Below are positions 57,961 through 64,000 of a stretch of DNA of 64,000 nucleotides, one piece after another. The stretch covers positions 48,852,506 through 48,916,505 of the forward strand of contig NC_133647.1 of assembly GCF_009905375.1 (NCBI RefSeq). Direction: 5' to 3'. Position 1 is the stretch's first letter. Each line of letters opens with the position of its first letter. The notes below the pieces were generated by a model that was not told the DNA's origin, made no database searches, and saw only the letters and a program-made list of their open reading frames with translations. Both the position numbers and the translations under genes were made by a program. Origin of the DNA: Apium graveolens (lineage: Eukaryota; Streptophyta; Magnoliopsida; Apiales; Apiaceae).

Positions 57961-58090
57961 TAAGCGACAGGCCGGGGTACGGTCTATGAAGGTGTAAGAG
58001 GCTGGGTAACAGTCCATCCACGCGTGAGTGGCCGGGTAACGGTCTAGCGCGAGGTCCTAATGCGGCCAGGGTGATGACCGGCGAGGAATT
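57961..58090. repeat. 30-bp tandem repeats in the TE4 3' LTR
   Basis: Units beginning GCCGGGGTACGGTCT (57971), GCTGGGTAACAGTCC (58001) and GCCGGGTAACGGTCT (58031) have an exact 30-bp period, plus a degenerate fourth. The block is GC-rich within an AT-rich LTR and absent from the TE3 LTRs. Confidence 0.85.
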
Positions 58091-58829
58091 CATCCATCTA
58101 CAATAGAAAAAGTAACTTAATGGGTATCTTTGCCTGATCAGCAAGATATCGGGTTTATGCCAAAATTCTTTTCTTTTTAAATTCATTGGATATTGCAACT
58201 CTGTTCATACTTTACATGACAGAGGTTTTCAGGAAATGTATGAGATATATATATATATATGGATATATATATATATAGCGGGACTTAATGAAGTATCTCG
58301 TAACTTCATTTCTTTTGAATAATATTTCAAAGATTGAATCATTTCAAATCTTATCTTGTAGTCTCATCTATGTGATGAACTTTTGAAACTGATTATACCT
58401 TGAACGGTGGTAGTTCAAGTAGTATTCAGAAAAGATATAAGTATATTGGAGTATCTTGTAACTTCATCTTTTCAACTTATATCTGGTTAATGATTATCTT
58501 ATGCATGACAAAGATTTTCACAAAAACGTTGAGACGAGGTTAGATATATGAGATCACCTTGCAACGATATTTTTATACAGTTATAAACTGGAACTCTATG
58601 TATATTATGCATGGAAGAGGACTTCCAAGATTTTGAAAAGTATATATATACATATATACTGAATATATTGCGACTTGGTCGCGTTAAGATATCAAACTTG
58701 GTTCATTTCTTCTTGACCAAGACTTTCATGAGTACTATGAGAATGCTCATATATTGTTAATTATTATACATATTATTTCGGTGGGTGTGTTGCTCACCCT
58801 TGCTTTTTTCTTTCATCACACAACAACAG

Positions 58830-58922
58830 ATAGACAAGATGAACAAGATCAAGCTCCCAATTCGCGAGCAAATAGGAAACGTTCCGCAGTTTCCTGTAGG
58901 CGTTGATGCCATTGTAGCTGAG
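58830..58922 (+). CDS. TE4 LTR exon-like short ORF
   Basis: Acceptor CAACAACAG, ATG at 58839, donor GAG|GTAGGA at 58922/58923 after codon 28, phase 0. The peptide starts MNKIKLPIREQIGNVPQF. The unspliced frame runs 48 codons to 58985. Same exon length (93 nt) as in TE3, with only substitutions. Confidence 0.5.
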
Positions 58923-59240
58923 GTAGGATCTACCAATAGGCTAGGCTTTCAACTTTTGATGTACCAGACTTATGTATATTTATGAATTGTAATAATGGCA
59001 AGGAAAATGTAAATTTATTCAGAAACCCTTTTAAGGTGTAATGGCAAATAATTGTGGAATAAAATGACTTGTATTATTTTTGGATATTCATCTCTGAGAC
59101 TATAATTTGTGGTGTGTGTGTTTATTGTGGAGTCACAGTACGGAGTAGTTGATTGTTCATTAAGATTGTGTGTTATTAAGGGAAATGGAACTCGTGACAA
59201 CCCGGATCCCCGACCCCGGATTTGGGGGTGTTACATTCAC

Positions 59241-59922
59241 TCTGGCCAGAGATTCCTGAACTAACATAAGTGGATTAGCATTGAACATTCTCTTCCTTCA
59301 TTGGAAGGGGTAGATACTTTATTGATCATACACTATCTTCGTGTACAAATTGCTATACCCAGTAGAGCCCTTATAATTGTCCGTTGAGACTAAGAACTAA
59401 ACCAAAGCATAGTTCAGTGTACACAAGATGACTATGATGACCTCAAGTCTTAGGATACTTGTACAACTATCACTATGTGAACAACTGCTGACACGTGAGT
59501 GAACTCCATCAGTTGTTCAGCTGTGTGAGTCATGTTCAGTAAACTTATTCTATAATAAGCACCTACATACTAGCTATAGTGTCACCACACAAATGTCTAT
59601 GAGAACAGACATCCTTCATAATGAAGCAAGCATAGTATGTACCGATCTTTGCGGATTATTAATTACCAGTTAGTAATCCCACGACCAGGAACTATTTAAG
59701 TTTAGAGTTATCATTTTTTAGGTCTCATTATTATGATCTCATCACAATCCATAAAAAGCTTTACTTTAAACTGTGGTATATCTTATTTAAACATTTAAAT
59801 AGATAGAGCCCGCAATAAAAACAAAATAAGTCTTTTATTAATATCAATGAAATCAAAACAGATTACATAAAAGTTATTCCTAAATCCTCATACATGATTG
59901 GACTTAGGACATATCTCTTTCA
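59241..59922 (-). repeat. TE7 3' LTR, start part
   Basis: Sense begins TGAAAGAGATATGTCCTAAG after the PPT. No gene; joins 39884 once TE4 is removed. Confidence 0.88.
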
Positions 59923-59933
59923 ATCTCCCACTT
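59923..59933 (-). other. TE7 polypurine tract
   Basis: Sense AAGTGGGAGAT directly before the LTR start. Confidence 0.8.
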
Positions 59934-59936
59934 GTA

Positions 59937-61015
59937 CTAAGGCCAATCACTCTGGTATCTAATACCCATCTTGTCTTTATGACGATCAAAGTGACTCTGA
60001 GAAAGTGGCTTTGTGAGTGGGTCTGCTACGTTGTTGACTGTTTGGAACTCTTCCAACTAATTGCACCACCATTCAGAGTAAACACGTACCCTGACATGGA
60101 TTTGCTATCACTTTCTGATTGAAAACTAGTGTCAGTATAACCCTCTATTTTCAACTCAGATTCACCACCAAAAACAAGAAAACTCTCTTGAGTCCTTCGC
60201 AGGTACTTAATGATGTTTTTCACTTCTTTCCTGTGGTCTTCACCTGGATTGGACTGATATCTGATCGTGACACTAATTGAATAAGCAACATCAGGCCTTG
60301 TACATAACATCGCGTACATGATAGATCCTATTGCTGAAGCATAAGGAATCTTACTCATACGCTCTCTTTCCTCAGGTGTCTTATGAGCCATTTTTTCGGA
60401 AAGGGACACTCCATGGCTCATCGGTATGAGACTTCTTTTGGAGTTTTCCATGCTAAACCATTTAAGCACTTTCTGGATGTATGTACCCAGGGTAAGACCT
60501 ATCATTCTTCTAGATCTATCTCTATAGATCTTTATACCGAGAATGTAGGATGCTTCTCCCAAGTCCTTCATGGTGAAGTTCTTTGATAGTCATACTTTGA
60601 CTGATTGTAGCATCGGTATATCATTTCCTATAAGAAGTATGTCATCCACATACAATACAAGAAATGTTACCGCGCTCCCACTAACCTTCTTGTAGACACA
60701 TGGTTCATCTATGTTTTTGATAAAACCAAACTCTTTGATTATCTCATCAAAACGGATGTTCCATCTACGAGAAGCTTTCCTTAAACCATATATGGTTCAC
60801 AGTAGCTTACACACTAGGTGTTCATTTCCCTTGGAAAGAAAACCCTCTGGCTGTGTCATATACATTTCCTCCTCAAGTTCCCCATTGAGGAAGGCCGTTT
60901 TCACATCCATTTGCTAGATCTCATAGCCGTAGTAAGCAGCAATTGCAAGCAAAATCCGAATTGATTTTAACAGGGCTACATGCGAAAAAGTTTCATCAAA
61001 GTCAATCCCTTGCCT
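59937..61015 (-). pseudogene. TE7 RT and RNase H, with stops and an RNase H deletion
   Basis: In frame with the upstream polyprotein. RT motifs are [40 protein letters not shown] and LYVDDILLIGND (catalytic DD kept). Stops occur after KGFK, before QMDV, before TIYGL and before LSKNFTMK. RNase H begins (GYTDTSFQSESDSKSMSGYV, GGAISWKSSKQST) and then jumps to the family's C-terminal end (VNNVADPLTKPLSQSHFDRH) and the TAG at 59937. The middle, with its acidic residues, is absent. The joint shares CAGTCAACAAC, which both sides could encode. Confidence 0.9.
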
Positions 61016-62794
61016 TTATTTGAATCCTTTTGCCACGAGTCTGGCCTTATAGGTCTCCACCTGGCCATCTGCTCCAATCTTTCTCTTGTATACCCACTTG
61101 CACCCAATAGGCTTAACACCTTCAGACGCCTCAACCAGAGTCCATACTTGGTTGGTATACATAGATTTCATTTCGGATTTCATGGCACTATGCCAGTTCT
61201 CTGAGTCAACACTACTCATAGCCTCATTATAGGTCACAGGGTCGTCATCATCAATGATTGACAACTCATTGCCATTCTCAATGACAAGGCCATAATACCT
61301 CTCAGGTTGGCGAGACACTCTCCCTGTCCTACGAATGGGCTGTTCCACAGAAGGTTGTTCAGTCTGAACAGGTGTTTCCACTTGATCCGTAGTAGTTTGT
61401 GCTTCTTGAACTTCATCAAGTTCAATTTTGCTCCCACTGTTTCCTTCAAGGATAAACTCCTTTTCCAAGAAGGTAGCATGTCTGGAGACAAACACCCGAT
61501 GATCATTGTAAAAGTAATACCCCAAAGTCTCTTTAGGATATCCCAGAAAATTATATTTTACGGATCGAGATTCCAGCTTATCTGGGTCAACTTTCTTGAC
61601 ATAAGCTGGACATCCCCAAATCTTAACGTGTTTAAGACTCAGTTTCCTTTCTTTCCATATCTCATATGGTGTTTGAGGAACAGATTTGGAAGGCACCTTA
61701 TTCAGTAAATATGCTGAGGTTTCCAATGCATAACCCCATAGGAATACTGGAAGATTCGCATAGCTCATCATGGACCGAACCATGTCTAACAAAGTTCGAT
61801 TTCTCCTTTCAGATACCCCATTTAACTGTGGAGTATATGGAGGAGTCCACTGGGAGACTATACCATTTTCTTTGAGATAATCTAGAAACTCTCCATTCAA
61901 GTATTCCCCACCTCGATCTGATCGAAGAGTTATAATACTATGTTTGGTTTGTTTCTCCACTTCATGTTTATATTCTTTGAACTTTTCAAAGGCTTCAGAC
62001 TTGTGTTTCATCAAATACACATATCCGAATCTAGATCTATCATCTATAAAAGTAATGAAGTACGAAAATCCACCCATGGCTTGCATAGACTTTGGTCCAC
62101 ATACATCTGTGTTTACCAATCCTAGAAAATCTGCAACCCTCTCTCCATGTCCACTAAATGGAGATTTGGTCATTTTACCCAATAGACAAGACTCGCATGT
62201 AGGATATGATTCAAAATCAAAGGGGTCAAGTAACCCTTCCTTATGCAATGTCCGCAGTCTATTTTCACTAATATGACCTAGCCTACAGTGCCATAAATAG
62301 GTCAGATTTTCATCATCTCGTTTTCTTTTATTAGTTTGTTCAATCTGAAGTAAATCATGCTCTGCGTCACATACATACAGACTATTATTTATAATACCAC
62401 GTCCATAAAGAACATTATCTCTAAGGATAGAACATTGATTATTCTTAATAATAAATGAAAAACCATCCAAATCCAACATAGGGATAGAAATAATATTCCT
62501 CACAATAGAGGGAATGTAATAACAATTATTCAGAATAATAGTCTTGCCCATAGGCATATGTAAACTAAATGATCCTACAGATATGGATGCAACCCTTGCT
62601 CCATTTCCCATACGTAGAATCACCTCAACTTTTTCAAGAGTCCTACTTCCCTTTAGTCCTTGCAACGAATTACAAATATGAGAACCACAGGCGGTATCTA
62701 ATACCCAAGCAGAAATTTGACCTAGTGACATATTAACTTTGAACATGAACATGCCTGAATCAGAAGCGGTAGTCTTACTACCCTTCTTCTTCAA
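61016..62794 (-). CDS. TE7 protease, integrase and start of RT (open 592-codon stretch)
   Basis: Long open part of a copia polyprotein. Protease has [12 protein letters not shown] (residues 30-41), where the usual Gly/Ser after DT is Ala. The integrase zinc finger includes H in LWHCRLGH and CESC; the core has [17 protein letters not shown] and [12 protein letters not shown], giving D, D, E. RT begins with [20 protein letters not shown] and [20 protein letters not shown] and stops at TAA 61016-61018. The true start is upstream in gag; codon 1 here is a TTG. The element could not make a full polyprotein. Confidence 0.93.
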   Translation of the reverse strand: MKKKGSKTTASDSGMFMFKVNMSLGQISAWVLDTACGSHICNSLQGLKGSRTLEKVEVILRMGNGARVASISVGSFSLHMPMGKTIILNNCYYIPSIVRNIISIPMLDLDGFSFIIKNNQCSILRDNVLYGRGIINNSLYVCDAEHDLLQIEQTNKRKRDDENLTYLWHCRLGHISENRLRTLHKEGLLDPFDFESYPTCESCLLGKMTKSPFSGHGERVADFLGLVNTDVCGPKSMQAMGGFSYFITFIDDRSRFGYVYLMKHKSEAFEKFKEYKHEVEKQTKHSIITLRSDRGGEYLNGEFLDYLKENGIVSQWTPPYTPQLNGVSERRNRTLLDMVRSMMSYANLPVFLWGYALETSAYLLNKVPSKSVPQTPYEIWKERKLSLKHVKIWGCPAYVKKVDPDKLESRSVKYNFLGYPKETLGYYFYNDHRVFVSRHATFLEKEFILEGNSGSKIELDEVQEAQTTTDQVETPVQTEQPSVEQPIRRTGRVSRQPERYYGLVIENGNELSIIDDDDPVTYNEAMSSVDSENWHSAMKSEMKSMYTNQVWTLVEASEGVKPIGCKWVYKRKIGADGQVETYKARLVAKGFK

Positions 62795-62923
62795 TTCTGC
62801 AAGGTAAACCTTGCAGTTCCTCTTCTAGTGCCCCAACTTGTTACAATGAAAACAAACAGCTAAATTAGGACAAGTCAACTTGTGAGCATCTAGTATGCTT
62901 CGGAGTGATAGTGCAGAAGACAT
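62795..62923 (-). pseudogene. TE7 gag reduced to its two ends
   Basis: ATG at 62923 opens the typical copia gag start MSSALSLRSILDAHKLT. It is followed at once by the gag zinc knuckle CFHCNKLGH-stop-KRNC, still in frame with protease. Some 200 or more codons of gag are missing. The TAG in the knuckle replaces a Trp-type codon. Confidence 0.85.
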
Positions 62924-63102
62924 GATGAATATAGTAAATATGTAAATGATAAACACATAACAACACTTAGGAAATATTCAATTTCATTTCAAAACACTAT
63001 ATGAATTGGGTCTTTATTCATAAGTGTCTCCCACTAGTTTATTTAATTTTTTCAACCTATAAGTGAAAATTAAGCATTCATAATGCTAGTGGGAATAGGG
63101 AT

Positions 63103-63161
63103 CCTACATTACATCACACAACTTTGGCTGTGGCACGAAACGTCATGTGATGTTCAATAGG
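63103..63161 (-). promoter_or_regulatory. TE7 leader stem-loop 1
   Basis: ACATCACA (63111-63118) pairs with TGTGATGT (63146-63153); outer CCTA pairs with TAGG. The loop contains GGCTGTGGCACG. Confidence 0.65.
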
Positions 63162-63215
63162 CAGACAACTCTTGTCAATTACATCTTATGTTATTCCCTA
63201 ATATAAGTTTAGCCT

Positions 63216-63264
63216 CTTGAATAATTGAGTCACGGCTGTGGCACGATAAACTCAATATTCTAAG
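63216..63264 (-). promoter_or_regulatory. TE7 leader stem-loop 2
   Basis: GAATAATTGAGT (63219-63230) pairs with ACTCAATATTC (63250-63260) with one bulged A. The 19-nt loop is CACGGCTGTGGCACGATAA. Confidence 0.7.
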
Positions 63265-63284
63265 TCAAGTCTAACCCAACATTT

Positions 63285-63358
63285 TGTACAATTGAATCAG
63301 TCTCCAACGGCCCACGGCTGTAGCACGTACCGACCTTTAGATTCTAATTCAATGTACA
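63285..63358 (-). promoter_or_regulatory. TE7 leader stem-loop 3
   Basis: TGTACAATTGAATCAG (63285-63300) pairs with CTAATTCAATGTACA (63344-63358). There is one bulged A, and one C-A mismatch that is a G-U pair on the sense RNA. The loop contains CACGGCTGTAGCACG. Confidence 0.72.
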
Positions 63359-63376
63359 CATCTCTATGTAATAGAC

Positions 63377-63451
63377 AAGTATTTCTTATTTCGAAATCAA
63401 AGCCCTCGGCTGTAGCACGAAACGACAATGATTCAAAAATAAGAACTACTT
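63377..63451 (-). promoter_or_regulatory. TE7 leader stem-loop 4
   Basis: TTCTTATTTCGAAATCA (63383-63399) pairs with TGATTCAAAAATAAGAA (63429-63445), extended by AAGTA/TACTT. Two of three mismatches become G-U on the sense RNA. The loop contains CTCGGCTGTAGCACG. Confidence 0.72.
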
Positions 63452-63470
63452 TCTACAATGTTGGAAGGCT

Positions 63471-63504
63471 TTGACCGACACAAGCCCATTGTGTCATTGG
63501 CCAA
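63471..63504 (-). promoter_or_regulatory. TE7 leader stem-loop 5 (different loop)
   Basis: GACACAA/TTGTGTC (63477-63483/63489-63495) with loop gccca, extended by TTGACC/GGCCAA with one G-U pair on the sense RNA. It lacks the shared loop motif. Confidence 0.6.
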
Positions 63505-64000
63505 TTACTACTTGATATTATTTAATTTTAGAGGGATTATATTACGTTACAATCATAATCATATTATAAAGAGATTCTTACTTTTAAATTAAATATTTCA
63601 AATCAATAATCGATAATCAGAGGATTCCCAGATCGGGTGGAGCATTGTCAAGAGGCGTCACTTAATAACCCTTTCTTACAGATAGAAATCTGTTGTTGAC
63701 AGAATCATCCTTTCTCTCAATATTGAAAATTCAAATTCAATTAAGTGTTTCATAAACACAAGAATCTCATGATCGTATTCATAATATTTATTATTAAGGC
63801 AAGAAACGTTTCTTATTCTAGATTTTCTAGAGTGCGCCTTATATTGATTTAAGTTCACCTAAATCTATCATCGCATGGTAAACATAGGCATATATCGCAT
63901 ATATAAAATTAAATAAACAAGTAAATGTAAAGTGCAATAAAGTAAATGTGTTTGGTTGTGGCCCCATCCTATGTGATCTTTATCAAGCTCATGATAAAGA

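Larger units (their letters stand above)
39885..59235 (+). mobile_element. TE4: decayed Tekay-like element of the TE3 family, split by TE5
   Basis: The 5' LTR is a 1.9-kb fragment (39885-41773), the internal part is 41774-46306 plus 55128-55192, and the 3' LTR is complete (55193-59235). The TSD ttcac is intact, so the truncation of the 5' LTR came after insertion or in the template. PBS and leader are deleted. TE5 sits near the end of pol. Confidence 0.94.
55193..59235 (+). repeat. TE4 3' LTR, 4043 bp
   Basis: Same ends as the TE3 LTRs. Two copies, not four, of the 55-bp unit are present (57359-57465). It has a private GC-rich segment with 30-bp repeats (57961-58090), a donor-like AAG|GTATAA at 56152/56153 and the exon-like ORF at 58830-58922. 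No other gene. Confidence 0.94.
38878..64000 (-). mobile_element. TE7: Ty1/copia LTR retrotransposon, split by TE4, 5' LTR outside window
   Basis: The minus-strand order is leader (64000-62924), gag remnant, protease-integrase-RT-RNase H (62794-59937), PPT and 3' LTR (59922-59241 plus 39884-38878). The domain order, with integrase before RT, is diagnostic of copia. It inserted into the gag of TE6; the expected TSD is ccgac (38873-38877), with its partner beyond 64000. The LTR begins TGAAAGAGATAT and ends AAACCCTTCA in sense. Confidence 0.93.
62924..64000 (-). other. TE7 leader (5' untranslated region), over 1 kb, highly structured
   Basis: No gene seen. It runs off the window without reaching a PBS or LTR end. 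It contains many perfect inverted repeats, for example ACACTTA/TAAGTGT (62974/63050 area), TCCCACTAG/CTAGTGGGA (about 63027/63086) and the stem-loop series at 63103-63504. A 9-bp hairpin TCTTTATCA/TGATAAAGA lies at 63977-64000. Confidence 0.7.

Noticed and set aside
63126..63423. Simple tandem repeat as explanation of the recurring GGCTGTGGCACG motif
   Set aside because: Spacing is irregular (about 107, 80 and 92 bp) and sequence outside the motif is unrelated, whereas each copy sits in its own hairpin.

Overview
The window is a block of nested LTR retrotransposons from a large, AT-rich plant nuclear genome. The families (chromodomain-bearing Ty3/gypsy elements of the Tekay/Del type, a Tat/Retand-type Ty3/gypsy element and a Ty1/copia element), the initiator-Met-tRNA primer sites and the 4-kb LTRs indicate an angiosperm, probably a eudicot. 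I see no host gene, tRNA or rRNA gene. I name the elements TE1 to TE7. They are deduced from LTR ends, 5-bp target-site duplications (TSDs), primer-binding sites (PBS) and polypurine tracts (PPT).

Layout. TE1 (minus strand, under 1 to 10860) is a Tekay-like element with 3.96-kb LTRs inserted in the 3' LTR of TE2. TE2 (minus, 10861-15399 plus 29261-31630) is a second Tekay-like element, split between protease and RT by TE3 (plus, 15400-29255, TSD ctggg). TE2 has lost its 5' LTR and abuts a truncated Tat-type element, TE6 (minus, 31631-38877). TE6 holds a solo LTR of the TE2/TE5 family (32023-35653, TSD tgatc). The gag of TE6 is interrupted by a copia element, TE7 (minus, 38878 to beyond 64000). 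The 3' LTR of TE7 is split by TE4 (plus, 39885-59235, TSD ttcac; same family as TE3), and TE4 is split by TE5 (minus, 46307-55122, TSD aatgc; same family as TE2).

Coding state. Every gag-pol is broken. TE1 and TE2 are mostly single-frame polyproteins carrying stops, and TE2 has also lost the catalytic Asp of both protease and RT. TE3 and TE4 are highly decayed and share a chimeric layout with an RT/RNase H/integrase fragment in front of gag. TE5 keeps only leader and gag start. TE6 lost most of RT/RNase H. TE7 lost most of gag and the middle of RNase H.

Most notable. (1) All three Tekay-like LTR families carry, about 0.2-0.4 kb before the LTR end, a short basic ORF that looks like an exon (CAG acceptor, ATG, AG|GT donor). 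In two families it would splice in phase to an extra ORF in the leader between PBS and gag, removing the PBS. In the TE2/TE5 family the peptide starts like a histone H3 tail (KQTARK). (2) The TE7 leader holds a series of stem-loops with unrelated stems but the same loop motif, and nearly all stem mismatches become G-U pairs on the sense RNA. Both are inferences from sequence alone.
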